From: Methanosphaera sp. BMS
GTDB lineage: Archaea > Methanobacteriota > Methanobacteria > Methanobacteriales > Methanobacteriaceae
Assembly (NCBI RefSeq): GCF_003268005.1
Contig: NZ_CP014213.1
Location: forward strand, 372,001-436,000
Length of the DNA: 64,000 bases
Reading direction: 5' to 3'
Shown here: positions 8,218 to 19,693 of the stretch, piece after piece
Position numbering within the stretch: position 1 is the first letter of the stretch
Layout: each line of letters begins with the position of its first letter
Notes under the pieces: model-generated
The model's database searches: none
What the model was told of the DNA's origin: nothing
Seen by the model: the letters and a program-made list of their open reading frames with translations, nothing else
Translations under genes and position numbers: made by a program

Positions 8218-8690
8218 GTGCGACGAGCAATTGTCTTTAATTTTGTTCTCACCTAAAACAGTGTTTTATGTGTTTTAGTATTGTAATCCTTTTGGGTTAC
8301 ATTTAACCTTGTTGTATGGGTTATTCTCCCTTGAAAACTGTGTTACTGGTAACGATAGGTAGGTTGCATGATAGGTAAAGCCTAATCTTATTCCTAGCAT
8401 CCCTAGAGTAAAAGCGAAAGAAAGATCAATAATTGGCTAATGTTAAATGAACTCTTATAAGCATCGTAAAAGTTGGCAGTGCGATAGGATGAATAAAGGA
8501 TGTACTGTATTTGCAGGCAGATTAGACGAAGTTATAAAAGTACGTCTATATGTTACAACCAGTATGTCTGTTGGAGTAGTATACGTTAACCGTTAACAAT
8601 CAAGCCCTAGAAAATAGGATATCGATTAAAACTAAAAATAGTTCACAACACAAAAATACAAAAGCGTCAACCGATATCCACGATAAAAAA
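8218..8690 (+). mobile_element. Group II intron RNA 5' fragment (domain I region), truncated
   Basis: The stretch starts with GTGCGAC, the conserved group II intron 5' end, right after a T-rich run. It continues with landmarks I recognise from bacterial-type intron domain I, such as AGGTAGGTTGCATGATAGGT, AATTGGCTAATGTTAAATGA, AAAGTTGGCAGTGCGATAGG, GATGAATAAAGGATGTAC and CAATCAAGCCCTAGAAAA. A pair GGATATCG (8620s) / CGATATCC (8670s) could form a later stem. No reverse transcriptase/maturase frame and no domain V motif is seen before the next gene, so it is a fragment that cannot splice alone. The 3' limit is approximate. Identification rests on memory of conserved intron sequence. Confidence 0.62.
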
Positions 8691-8825
8691 TTTACCAAAT
8701 ACATATAAATAAGTATTAATAAAATAAATATCAAGCTTTAATCAATTTAAGAAATAAATCTACTTGAATTGATAAAAGTTTCAAAATTACGATTTAAATC
8801 ATATAAAAAAAACAATAAGGGATGA

Positions 8826-11800
8826 ATGAATATGAACAGGAAAATAATAAAGATGTTCATACTTGTTACGCTACTGGCACTGCTTGCAGGCATAGCAAGT
8901 GCAACAGACGTATCCGATGATACGGATGCTGGTGGTATTACAGAAGAAGTATCGCTACAGGATACACAAATGGTATCACAGACAGATACCATAACAAAAG
9001 AAGCAAATGTAAATGATAACTTACAGGCAGATGAAAGTAAAATCAAAAAAAATAAGATAAACAAGACCAATCTTAAAAAAGCAGAAAGATATGCATCCTC
9101 TTGGGATGAACTTACTCGAAAAGTTTCTGATGCAACAGAGGATACAACCATTACCTTAACTGAAGGAACATATACAAACACAGGTACAATCACATTGAAC
9201 AAAGAATACATATTAACAATAGATGGAAATGGACAAACAATAAATGGAGACCAGAAGCAGGTATTTTTTATTGCAAGCGGAAGTTCTCTAATTCTAAAAA
9301 ACATAACAATAACAAATGGCAGATCATATAATGGTCCAATATACAACAGCGGAGCTTTAACAATCACCCATTCCACACTCTACAACAACAACGCAAACAG
9401 GTTTGGTGGAGTAATATACAACAACGCTGGAGTTACAACCATAACCAACAGTACACTAAACAACAACAACGCAGAATATGGAGGAGCAATATACAACACC
9501 AACTTAGGAATTATAAACATAACCAACAGTACACTAAACAACAACACTGCAACAGGACAAGAATATTATGCAGGGGGAGGAGCAATATGTACTTGGCATG
9601 CAACTGCAATCATAACCAACAGTACACTAAACAACAACAACGCAGAATATGGAGGAGCAGTATACAACTGGTATAATACTGCAATCATAACCAACAGTAC
9701 ACTAAACAACAATCATGCACGTGATTCAGGAGGAGCAATATATTCTACGGGAATTGTGAACAGTACATGTAACATATTTAGCAATAATACTGCCGGTAAC
9801 GAAGAAACGATAGATTTAAACGAATATAATTATGGAATACTTAACGATAACACATACAATAATACAAGTATTGCATTAAACCTTGAACTATCCGTTGAAG
9901 ATGATAAAACAATATTTGTAGAAGGTGAGGAGATAGCCTTAAATATTAATATGGGATTAGAACATCCAAACTACTATGATACAAATGTTTTAGAACAAAT
10001 AGGTTTTAATAAAGATTTGAACAAAACATTTTACATCAATGGTGTGGAAAATGTTACAACTAAAGATGAAAACATCATATTAAGCAATTTAGAACCAGGT
10101 ACCTACACAGTTAATTATGTAATTGAGTGTAATATGCGTAATTATACGTCAAACAATGTGATAGTCAAGGTTTTCAGTTCAAATCAAATTAACGAAATGA
10201 ATGTGACAAACTACACTGAACTAATAAATACTATAGAACGAGCAAAAACCGTAGGATATAATACTCTTATAATTAATTTACTGTCCGGCAATTATAATGC
10301 TACAGGAAACATAACTTGGAAAGACTCTGATACAAAAAATATCGTCATAAAGGGAAATGGATTAACATTAGATGGACAAAACAGATACCAATTTATACAA
10401 ATAGCAAGTGGACACAATCTGACGCTGGAAAACATTACCTTAACAAACTACACGGCACAAAATGGGGGAGCAATACAAAACCAGGGAACACTAACAATAA
10501 TCAACAGTACATTAAACAACAACCATGCTTATACTTCAGGAGGATCAATAGAGAACAAGGGAAATACAACTATAATCAACAGTACACTAAACAACAACAA
10601 CGCAGAATATGGAGGGGCAGTATACAACTGGTTTAATACTGCAATCATAACCAATAGTACACTAAATAACAATCATGCACGTGATTCAGGAGGAGCAATA
10701 TATTCTACGGGAATTGTGAACAGTACATGTAACATATTTAGCAATAATACTGCCGGTAACGAAGAAACGATAGATTTAAACGAAACAAATTATGGAATAC
10801 TTAACGATAACACATACAATAATACAAGTATTGCATTAAACGTGGAACTATCCGTTGAAGATGATAAAACAATATTTGTAGAAGGTGAGGAGATAGCCTT
10901 AAACATTTATATAGGTTTAGAACATCCAAATTACTATGATACAAATGTTTTAGAACAAATAGGTTTTAATAAAGATTTGAACAAAACATTTTACATCAAT
11001 GGTGTGGAAAATGTTACAACTAAAGATGAAAACATCATATTAAGCAATTTAGAACCAGGTACCTACACAGTTAATTATGTAATTGAGTTTAATATGCGTA
11101 ATTATACGTCAAATAATGTGATAGTCAAGGTTTTCAGTTCAAATCAAATTAACGAAATGAATGTGACAAACTACACTGAACTAATAAATACTATAGAACG
11201 AGCAAAAACCGTAGGATATAATACTCTTATAATTAATTTACTGTCCGGTAATTATAATGCTACAGGAAACATACTCTGGAAAGACTCTGATACAAAAAAT
11301 ATCCTCATAAAGGGAAATGGACTAATACTGGACGGACAAAACAGATATCAATTCATACAAATAGCAGCAGGACACAATTTGACGTTGGAAAACATTACCT
11401 TAACAAACTACACGGCACAAAATGGAGGAGCAATACAAAACCTGGGAACACTAACAATAACCAACAGTACACTAAACAACAACCATGCACGTGATTCGGG
11501 AGGGGCAATATATTCAGAGGGATATGTGAACAGTACATGTAACATATTTAGCAATAATACTGCCGGTAACGAAGAAACTATAGATTTAAACGAAACAAAT
11601 TATGGAATACTTAACGATAACACATACAATAATACAAGTATTGCATTAAACATGAAATTATCCGTTGAAGATGATAAAACAATATTTGTAGAAGGTGAGG
11701 AGATAGCCTTAAATATTAATATGGGATTAGAACATCCAAATTACTATGATACAAATGTTTTAGAACAAATAGGTTTGGATAAAGATTTGAACAAAACATT

Positions 11801-14800
11801 TTACATCAATGGTGTGGAAAATGTTACGACTAAAGATGAAAACATCATATTAAGCAATTTAGAACTAGGTACCTACACAGTTAATTATGTAATTGAGTTT
11901 AATATGCGTAATTATACGTCAAACAATGTGATAGTCAAGGTTTTCAGTTCAAATCAAATTAACGAAATGAATGTGACAAACTACACGGAATTAATAAACA
12001 CTTTAGAACAAGCAAAAACCGTAGGATATAATACTCTTATAATTAACTTACTGTCCGGTAATTATAATGCTACAGGAAACATACTCTGGAAAGACTCTGA
12101 TACAAAAAACATTATCATAAAGGGAAATGGACTAATACTGGACGGACAAAACAGATACCAGTTCATACAAATAGCAAGTGGACACAATCTGACGTTGGAA
12201 AATATTACCTTAACAAACTACACGGCACAAAATGGGGGAGCAATACAAAACCAGGGAACGCTAACAATAATCAACAGTACATTAAACAACAACCATGCTT
12301 ATTATACTTCAAAGGGAGGAGCAATACAAAACCAGGGAACACTAACAATAACCAACAGTACACTCTACAACAACAATGCATCCATTTTTGGAGGAGCAAT
12401 ATACAACGACCAATATGGAAATATAATCATAACCAATACCACACTTCACAACAACACCGCAAGCGAGGGAGGAGCAATATATAACAACGAGGGAACTACA
12501 ATCATAACAGACAGTACACTCTACAACAACACCGCAGGCGAGGGAGGAGCAATATATAACAAAGAGGGAACTACAATCATAACAGACAGTACACTCTACA
12601 ACAACACCGCAGGCGAGGGAGGAGCAATATACAACTACTACTTGGGAAATACAACCATAACCAACAGTGTATTCTACAATAACAACGCAAACGAAGATGG
12701 GGGAGCAATATACAACGTTAATGGAATTTTTAATATTACAAACAATATCTTTTATAAAAATACACCAACAAACTTCATCATAAACCAGGACAACCACATA
12801 CAAATAAAACATGATGATCGTTTCATCAGCATTGGTGATTTCAGTATCATAGTAGATGATGAAAAAGTATTCAATGGTTCTAGTGCTGATGATTTTAATA
12901 AGTATACTCTAGGTGATCATTACATTAAATTAATACTCAACGGTACAGGAACAAATACAATTAATAACGTATTCATACTTAGAAAATCAAAGACAAAAAA
13001 TGTAAACGGTTATCATGAATTGATAGATGCAATAGGAGAAGCAAAACTTGAAGAATATGATAAATACATAATTAATCTGGGTTCTGGAGATTATAATGCA
13101 ATATCTAATATAAGATTGAGTGATTCAGCTACAAAGAATATAATCATAAATGGTAATGGACTGACACTTAATGGAAAGAAAGAATTTCAATTCATACAAA
13201 TAGCAGAGGGATACAACCTGATATTGGAAAATATCACGATAACAAACTACACGGCACAAGAGGGAGGAGTTATATATAACAATGGAAATTTAAGCATCAG
13301 AGATTCCACACTAGAAAACAACCAAGCAACAGAAACAGAAAGAGGAGACATTGGAAATGCTCTTGCTAAGGGAGGAGTTATATATAACAATGGAAATTTA
13401 AGCATCACAGATTCTACACTAAGAAACAACCAAGCAACAGCAACAGTAGCAGCGGTAGTAGCAATAGGAGGCTCTGGAAATGCTTATAGTTATGGTGGAG
13501 CTATATATAACAATGGAAATTTAATCATCACAAATTCCACACTAGAAAATAATCAGGCAACAGCAATAGAAGAAGACTTGGGAAATGCTTATAGTTATGG
13601 TGGAGCTATATATAACAAGGGAAATTTAAACATCACAGATTCCACACTAGAAAACAACCAGGCAACCGCAACAGGATTCTTTACAACTGATGCTGAAGGA
13701 GGAGCAATATTTAACTGGAATGGAAATACAACCATAACCCGCAGTACACTCCATAACAACAACGCAAAAATTGGAGGAGCAATATATAACGACCATGGAA
13801 CTGCAATCATAATCCAAAGTACACTCTACAACAACAATGCAACAAGTGGAGGAGTAATATACAACTACTTTGGAATTTATGAGGTTATACATACTATCTT
13901 TTATAATAATACACCAGCAAACTACATAATAAATGATGAAAAGTATATCCAATTGGATAATTATAATGATAACTATATTCCAGGGGATGTCACTTATGCC
14001 ATTTACCTCGATGACGAAGAGGAATGTGTATACACCGGACAGTTAAATGGTTATACTGTGCCTAGAAATCATATGATACGTTTAGTGGTAAACGGTACTG
14101 ATACAAGTGCTTTTGTCGATAATACATTCATATTATACTTCTATGATAAAATGTTAAGAAACTACTCAGAACTAGTAGAAGCCGTTGAAGATGCTAAAAG
14201 ATCCGATGAAGAGGAATATTACATTTACCTATTACCAGGTGACTACAATGCAACTGATGATATGACCTGGGGCAGTGCAAGTGGCAGTACACGTAAATTA
14301 ATCATAAATGGAAACGGACAAACACTAGACGGTATTAAAAACCATCAATTCATGACAGTAGATGAGGGTTATAATTTAACATTATACAATATCACACTAA
14401 GCAATTACACGGCAACACAAGGAGGTGCAATAAATAACAATGGTATTCTTAGTATAACAGATTCCAGCCTCACAGACAACACTGCAACAGGACAAAATGG
14501 ATATGGAGGTGCAATATTCAACTATGGTACTCTTAGCATAACCGACTCCAATCTCACAGACAACACTGCAACAGGACAAAATGGACGTGGAGGAGCAATA
14601 TACAACAACCGTGGTACTCTTAACATAACAGGTTCCAGCCTCACACACAACAACGCAACAGGACAAACTAGATTTGGATATGCGGGTGCAATATTCAACT
14701 ATGGTACTCTTAGCATAACCGACTCCAACATCACATACAACACCGCAACAGGACAAGAATATGGATATGGAGGTGCAATACACAACCTTAATGGTACTCT

Positions 14801-17800
14801 TAACATAACAGGCTCCAACCTCACAGACAACATCGCAACAGGACAAACATATGATGGACGTGGAGGTGTAATATTCAACACTGGTAATCTTAACATAACA
14901 GACTCCAATCTCACAGACAACACTGCAACAGGACAAAATGGATATGGAGGTGCAATATACAACGATAATGGTTATTCTCTTAGCATAACAGGCTCCAAGT
15001 TAACAAACAACAAGGTAACAGGACAAACATATGATGGACGTGGAGGTGTAATATACAACAATGGTGGTACTTTTAGCATAACAGGTTCCAACATCACAGA
15101 CAACACTGCAACAGGACAAAATAGAGATGGACGTGGAGGTGTAATATTCAACACTAGAGGTACTATTAACATAACCAACACCAACCTCACACACAACACT
15201 GCAACAGGACAAAATGGAATTGGGGGTGCAATATACAACCATGGTACTCTTACCATAACAGGCTCTAACCTCAACAACAACACCGCAGCTGGACAAAATA
15301 CTGGAATTGGAGGAGTAATATTCAACGATGGTGGTACTCTTAATATAACAAACTCCAACTTCACACACAACAACGCAACAGGACAAGAATATGCAATTGG
15401 AGGTGTAATCTACAACACTGCTATGGGTACTCTTTCCATAACCAACACCAATCTCAACAACAACACAGCAACAGGACAAAATGGACTTGGAGGTGCAATA
15501 TACAACCACAATGGTGGTATTCTTAACATAACCAACACAAACCTCACACACAACAACGCAACATATGGGGGAGCAATAGTTAACAATGGTACCAGTAGTA
15601 ATTTAACAATTACTGATTCCAAACTAGAAAACAATAATGCAAACAAAGATGGAGGAGCAATCTACAATAAGCAGGGTAATGCTTTGATTGAAGGTAACAC
15701 TTTCATAACTAATACGGCAGGCACATCAGGATCTGCAATAAAGGATGATAGTGGAAGTGCTACGATTCATGATAACATTAATGCAGATACATCCACCTAC
15801 AGCTCAACAATATATACAGATGGAAGTGATGTTAGTATGATAAGCAATGTATTCTATGAACTTAATACCAACATTAATATATCATCCAATAATAGTAATC
15901 CTAGTGTGTTTGAAGTGGTTAACTTGACTTTCTTACTCAAAGATCAACTAGGAAACCCACTTGCAAATCAGATTATTAACATAACAATCAATGATATAAG
16001 ATATAATATCACTACAAATGATGAAGGATACAATACTCTGGAGTACACCATTCAAGCTAATGAAACGATAATTAATGCAATATATCCTGGAAATGACAAA
16101 TACTTCTCTAACACTGCATCGCTAGTTATGTATGCTCAAAAACTGGGCACACAATTATTAGTAGATGATGTGAATGCCAAGGTAGGTGAGGAATTTACAA
16201 TAAACGGAACGCTCAACACTAAAAACAATACTCCAATAAAAGATGCAACAATAAAGATAACAGTCAATGATAAAACAAACACCACAACCACAAATGAAAT
16301 CGGACAATTCAACATGACCTTCACACTAGACAAAATGGGAAAATATCCAATAACAGTAACATACCTTGGAGACAAGATATACAATCAATCCATCAACAAC
16401 ACAGCAAAAGTCACCGCAACAAAAACAGACACAAAACTAACACTAAACGTATCCAACACGACAGCAGTAAACAACACAAAAATAAACATAACAATAAAAT
16501 TAACAGACAACAATAACAATCCAATAGAAAACCAAGACATAAACATCACAATAAACGATGAAATAATCACAGTAAAAACAAACAATAATGGAACAAACAC
16601 CACAGAATACACCACTAGCAAAATAGGATCACAAACAATCACCGCTACATACCATGGAAACAACATGTACAACAATAACACAACAACAACACAAATAAAA
16701 GTGATAAAAATAGATACCAAACTAACACTAAAAGTATCCAACACGACACCGGTAAACAACACACCAATAACCATAACAGCCATACTAACCGATATAAACA
16801 ACAACAAACTAGCAAACCGGAACATCACATTTACAATAGATGATAGAACATACACCACACCAACAAACAATGAAGCAATAGCAACACTAAACTACACGCC
16901 AACAACCCCTGGAAAACAAGCAATAACAGCAACATACAATGGTGACAGCCAATACAACAACAACACTGCAGCCACCAGCATAACAGTCAAAAAGATTAAC
17001 ACTAGAATAGATTTAAAAGTATCCAACACGACACCAGTAAACAACACACCAATAACCATAACTGTTACACTAAAAGATACGGATGGTAACAAACTAGCAG
17101 GCCAGAACATTACAATAATAGTTGCCGGTAAGACATTTAACATTAAAACAAATGCTAATGGAGTAGCCATACAAAGCTACACGCCAACCAGGGTAGAAAC
17201 CCAGACAATAACAGCTAAATACAATGGTGACAGTCAATACAATAACAGCAGTACAACTGCAAGTGTAACTGTCAAGAAGATTACCACGAAGCTAACACTT
17301 AAAGTATCCAACAGCACACCGGTAAATAATACATCCATAACGATTACTGCTACATTAACAGATGAGAATAATAATAATAAAGTGGCAAATCAAAACATTA
17401 CAATAACTGTTGGTGGAAAGACATTCAAAGTAAAAACTAACAGTAATGGAATAGCAACACAAAGTTATACTCCTACAAAGGTAGAAACCCAAACAATCAC
17501 TGCTACATATAAAGGAGACAGTCAATATGTAAACAGTACTGCTACAGCAAACATAACCGTCAAGAAAATCAACTCAAAATTGACAGTAAAAGCATCCAAT
17601 ACAACGCTGACACTAAACACGTCAATAAATATCACAGCAATACTAACAGACGCTAACGGCAACAAATTATCAGGACAGAATGTTACAATAAATGTTGCCG
17701 GTAAAACATATACGGTAAAAACAGATACTAGTGGTGTGGCAACAAAAGCATACACGCCAACAACCGTTGGAAAACAAACAATAACAGCCACCTACAAGGG

Positions 17801-19676
17801 CGACAGCAAGAACAACAACAGCACAGCAACCATGAACATAACAGTTAACAAGATTAACACTCAACTAACACTAAAAGTATCTAACAATACACCAAAAGTA
17901 ACAGACACGATAACAATCACAGCAACACTAACAGATAAAGACAACCAAAAACTATCAAACCAAAACATAACAATAACTGTTGAAGACAAGACATACACGG
18001 TTAAAACCAACAACAATGGAATAGCAACACAAACACACAAACTAACACGGGCAGGATCCATTAACATCACGGTCAAATACAATGGAAACAACAACTACAA
18101 CCCAAGCACTACATCCACTAAGGTCACTGTAAAAGAAAACATTCTAAACACCAGAATGAAAATAACCGTAAACAATACCAAGCCAAGAGTAAATGATAAT
18201 GTACTGGTAACGTTCACATTAAAGGATGAGAAAAACAATCCAGTCAAAAATCAGGAAATAAAAGTGTCAATGAACGGAAATAACACTACAGTAAAAACCA
18301 ACAACAACGGAGTAGCAACCACCAACTACACGGTAGCCAAGAAAGATAAACTTGTAAACATAACGGCAACGTATAATGGTAATGCTACACTAAAAGCCAC
18401 AACAGGCAACCTGACAATAGATAAATACTATAAGGTGGACATGGAACTACTCACAGGGTCATTTGACTCCAAACCAGGTCAGACAGTAAAGCTCATAGCA
18501 CACATCAAGGATAATGGCGTAGACATTGACGGTGGACAACTGGTATTCAAGTTAAACGGTGTAAGCCTCAAGGATGAAAACGGCAGTGCAGTAATAGTAA
18601 ACATCAAGAATGGACTGGCAGTACTCGAATACAAGATACCAGACACACTTGGTGCACGTACACATAACTTGACGGCGGTATATGCTTCTAATACTTATGG
18701 AAGGGTTGAGCTAACGACTCCTATGACAATTGGTAAGTACACGACACACATCGACGTAAACCCACTATACACAACCACGGATAAGATTACAATCAAGGCA
18801 CAGATTGTTGACCAGAACAACCAGGCACTAAACAAACAAACCACCATTAGTATAAAAGTAAACGGTAAAAGCTACTCATTAAACACAATAAACGGTACAA
18901 TAGACTACCAGATTAGTCAAACATTAAAAGACGGATACTACAACATCACAATAATTAGTGGTGAAAACGGTAAATATCTAGGAGCAAACGTAAAAACAGT
19001 ACTCATAAAAAGCAACTCTACGATAAAGACAAACTACATAAACAACACCCTAAACAAGGATACGACAGCTAAGAGTGGAGACACCAAAACCAGCAACATC
19101 ATGAGCATACTCACAGGAGCAAGCACGGTTAAACCAGGTGACAGACTAAAACTAATAGCACACCTATCCGAGAATCAAGTAGACATAACAGGTGGACAAC
19201 TTGTATTCAAACTAAACGGAGTAAGCCTCAAGGACGAAAATGGTAACGCTGTAGTAGTAAACATCAACGATGGACTAGGAGTACTTGACTATAAGATACC
19301 AGACACACTTGGTGCAAGAACACATAACCTAACCGCGGTATACTCCTCCAAACAGTATGGAAGAGTAGAACTGACAACACAACTAACCATGAACCGCCTA
19401 AACACGCACATCGAAGAAGAACCAATCTACACCACTGGCACAACAAGCTACATAAAAGCAAAGATACTAGATGACAACAACCAACTAATCAACAAACAAA
19501 CAAGCGTAGTAATAAAAGTAGACGGAAAAAGCTACGCATTCAACACATCAACAGGAAGCATCAACTACAAAGTGCCAACAACACTCTCCAAGGGACTACA
19601 CCAGATAACAATAATCGCCGGTGAAAACGGTAAATACATCTCTTCACGTGCCAACACAGTACTCATCAAAATATGA
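8826..19676 (+). CDS. Giant adhesin-like protein: beta-helix repeats, nine Ig-like domains, duplicated C-terminal module (3616 aa)
   Basis: An N-terminal signal peptide (IIKMFILVTLLALLAGIASA) is followed by a short acidic linker. Residues about 90-2350 are right-handed beta-helix/PMP-type repeats marked by GGAIYN and NSTLNNN or NLTDNTATGQ. They are interrupted by Ig-like inserts such as LSVEDDKTIFVEGEEIAL and LSNLEPGTYTVNY. Residues about 2352-3200 hold nine tandem Ig-like domains (VSNTTPVNNTPITITATLTD type). From about 3205 a two-part module ending in VLIK is present twice. No C-terminal membrane helix or known wall-binding repeat is seen, so anchoring is unexplained. Asn-X-Ser/Thr sequons are extremely dense, suggesting heavy N-glycosylation. 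A surface adhesin role is inferred from the family. ATG 8826 is used; ATG 8832 is equally possible. Confidence 0.93.
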   Translation: MNMNRKIIKMFILVTLLALLAGIASATDVSDDTDAGGITEEVSLQDTQMVSQTDTITKEANVNDNLQADESKIKKNKINKTNLKKAERYASSWDELTRKVSDATEDTTITLTEGTYTNTGTITLNKEYILTIDGNGQTINGDQKQVFFIASGSSLILKNITITNGRSYNGPIYNSGALTITHSTLYNNNANRFGGVIYNNAGVTTITNSTLNNNNAEYGGAIYNTNLGIINITNSTLNNNTATGQEYYAGGGAICTWHATAIITNSTLNNNNAEYGGAVYNWYNTAIITNSTLNNNHARDSGGAIYSTGIVNSTCNIFSNNTAGNEETIDLNEYNYGILNDNTYNNTSIALNLELSVEDDKTIFVEGEEIALNINMGLEHPNYYDTNVLEQIGFNKDLNKTFYINGVENVTTKDENIILSNLEPGTYTVNYVIECNMRNYTSNNVIVKVFSSNQINEMNVTNYTELINTIERAKTVGYNTLIINLLSGNYNATGNITWKDSDTKNIVIKGNGLTLDGQNRYQFIQIASGHNLTLENITLTNYTAQNGGAIQNQGTLTIINSTLNNNHAYTSGGSIENKGNTTIINSTLNNNNAEYGGAVYNWFNTAIITNSTLNNNHARDSGGAIYSTGIVNSTCNIFSNNTAGNEETIDLNETNYGILNDNTYNNTSIALNVELSVEDDKTIFVEGEEIALNIYIGLEHPNYYDTNVLEQIGFNKDLNKTFYINGVENVTTKDENIILSNLEPGTYTVNYVIEFNMRNYTSNNVIVKVFSSNQINEMNVTNYTELINTIERAKTVGYNTLIINLLSGNYNATGNILWKDSDTKNILIKGNGLILDGQNRYQFIQIAAGHNLTLENITLTNYTAQNGGAIQNLGTLTITNSTLNNNHARDSGGAIYSEGYVNSTCNIFSNNTAGNEETIDLNETNYGILNDNTYNNTSIALNMKLSVEDDKTIFVEGEEIALNINMGLEHPNYYDTNVLEQIGLDKDLNKTFYINGVENVTTKDENIILSNLELGTYTVNYVIEFNMRNYTSNNVIVKVFSSNQINEMNVTNYTELINTLEQAKTVGYNTLIINLLSGNYNATGNILWKDSDTKNIIIKGNGLILDGQNRYQFIQIASGHNLTLENITLTNYTAQNGGAIQNQGTLTIINSTLNNNHAYYTSKGGAIQNQGTLTITNSTLYNNNASIFGGAIYNDQYGNIIITNTTLHNNTASEGGAIYNNEGTTIITDSTLYNNTAGEGGAIYNKEGTTIITDSTLYNNTAGEGGAIYNYYLGNTTITNSVFYNNNANEDGGAIYNVNGIFNITNNIFYKNTPTNFIINQDNHIQIKHDDRFISIGDFSIIVDDEKVFNGSSADDFNKYTLGDHYIKLILNGTGTNTINNVFILRKSKTKNVNGYHELIDAIGEAKLEEYDKYIINLGSGDYNAISNIRLSDSATKNIIINGNGLTLNGKKEFQFIQIAEGYNLILENITITNYTAQEGGVIYNNGNLSIRDSTLENNQATETERGDIGNALAKGGVIYNNGNLSITDSTLRNNQATATVAAVVAIGGSGNAYSYGGAIYNNGNLIITNSTLENNQATAIEEDLGNAYSYGGAIYNKGNLNITDSTLENNQATATGFFTTDAEGGAIFNWNGNTTITRSTLHNNNAKIGGAIYNDHGTAIIIQSTLYNNNATSGGVIYNYFGIYEVIHTIFYNNTPANYIINDEKYIQLDNYNDNYIPGDVTYAIYLDDEEECVYTGQLNGYTVPRNHMIRLVVNGTDTSAFVDNTFILYFYDKMLRNYSELVEAVEDAKRSDEEEYYIYLLPGDYNATDDMTWGSASGSTRKLIINGNGQTLDGIKNHQFMTVDEGYNLTLYNITLSNYTATQGGAINNNGILSITDSSLTDNTATGQNGYGGAIFNYGTLSITDSNLTDNTATGQNGRGGAIYNNRGTLNITGSSLTHNNATGQTRFGYAGAIFNYGTLSITDSNITYNTATGQEYGYGGAIHNLNGTLNITGSNLTDNIATGQTYDGRGGVIFNTGNLNITDSNLTDNTATGQNGYGGAIYNDNGYSLSITGSKLTNNKVTGQTYDGRGGVIYNNGGTFSITGSNITDNTATGQNRDGRGGVIFNTRGTINITNTNLTHNTATGQNGIGGAIYNHGTLTITGSNLNNNTAAGQNTGIGGVIFNDGGTLNITNSNFTHNNATGQEYAIGGVIYNTAMGTLSITNTNLNNNTATGQNGLGGAIYNHNGGILNITNTNLTHNNATYGGAIVNNGTSSNLTITDSKLENNNANKDGGAIYNKQGNALIEGNTFITNTAGTSGSAIKDDSGSATIHDNINADTSTYSSTIYTDGSDVSMISNVFYELNTNINISSNNSNPSVFEVVNLTFLLKDQLGNPLANQIINITINDIRYNITTNDEGYNTLEYTIQANETIINAIYPGNDKYFSNTASLVMYAQKLGTQLLVDDVNAKVGEEFTINGTLNTKNNTPIKDATIKITVNDKTNTTTTNEIGQFNMTFTLDKMGKYPITVTYLGDKIYNQSINNTAKVTATKTDTKLTLNVSNTTAVNNTKINITIKLTDNNNNPIENQDINITINDEIITVKTNNNGTNTTEYTTSKIGSQTITATYHGNNMYNNNTTTTQIKVIKIDTKLTLKVSNTTPVNNTPITITAILTDINNNKLANRNITFTIDDRTYTTPTNNEAIATLNYTPTTPGKQAITATYNGDSQYNNNTAATSITVKKINTRIDLKVSNTTPVNNTPITITVTLKDTDGNKLAGQNITIIVAGKTFNIKTNANGVAIQSYTPTRVETQTITAKYNGDSQYNNSSTTASVTVKKITTKLTLKVSNSTPVNNTSITITATLTDENNNNKVANQNITITVGGKTFKVKTNSNGIATQSYTPTKVETQTITATYKGDSQYVNSTATANITVKKINSKLTVKASNTTLTLNTSINITAILTDANGNKLSGQNVTINVAGKTYTVKTDTSGVATKAYTPTTVGKQTITATYKGDSKNNNSTATMNITVNKINTQLTLKVSNNTPKVTDTITITATLTDKDNQKLSNQNITITVEDKTYTVKTNNNGIATQTHKLTRAGSINITVKYNGNNNYNPSTTSTKVTVKENILNTRMKITVNNTKPRVNDNVLVTFTLKDEKNNPVKNQEIKVSMNGNNTTVKTNNNGVATTNYTVAKKDKLVNITATYNGNATLKATTGNLTIDKYYKVDMELLTGSFDSKPGQTVKLIAHIKDNGVDIDGGQLVFKLNGVSLKDENGSAVIVNIKNGLAVLEYKIPDTLGARTHNLTAVYASNTYGRVELTTPMTIGKYTTHIDVNPLYTTTDKITIKAQIVDQNNQALNKQTTISIKVNGKSYSLNTINGTIDYQISQTLKDGYYNITIISGENGKYLGANVKTVLIKSNSTIKTNYINNTLNKDTTAKSGDTKTSNIMSILTGASTVKPGDRLKLIAHLSENQVDITGGQLVFKLNGVSLKDENGNAVVVNINDGLGVLDYKIPDTLGARTHNLTAVYSSKQYGRVELTTQLTMNRLNTHIEEEPIYTTGTTSYIKAKILDDNNQLINKQTSVVIKVDGKSYAFNTSTGSINYKVPTTLSKGLHQITIIAGENGKYISSRANTVLIKI
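9689..12233 (+). repeat. Three near-identical ~775-bp direct repeats inside the giant ALP gene
   Basis: Copies lie at about 9689-10463, 10649-11423 and 11459-12233, with offsets of 960 and 810 bases; the first interval carries an extra beta-helix segment. Each copy encodes the end of one beta-helix block, an Ig-like insert (IFVEGEEIALN to NVIVKVF) and the start of the next helix block. Only scattered base changes separate them, so duplication or gene conversion is recent. Confidence 0.9.
18430..19673 (+). repeat. Duplicated C-terminal module of the giant ALP
   Basis: The segments at about 18433-19011 and 19099-19671 encode the same two-domain unit. The first domain has GGQLVFKLNGVSLKDENG and YKIPDTLGARTHNLTAVY; the second has SIKVNGKSY or VIKVDGKSY and ends GENGKY..VLIK. 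An Asn/Thr-rich linker separates the copies. Confidence 0.85.
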
Positions 19677-19693
19677 AAAAACCCCTTAACCCC

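Noticed and set aside
8447-8596. 49-codon frame starting MNSYKHRKSW
   Set aside because: It overlaps landmarks of group II intron domain I; better explained as structured RNA than protein.
13247-15646. Several overlapping minus-strand frames of 60-180 codons inside the giant ALP
   Set aside because: Shadow frames of the repeat codons (VVEVGVCYG, CVRLEFVM patterns) without ribosome sites.
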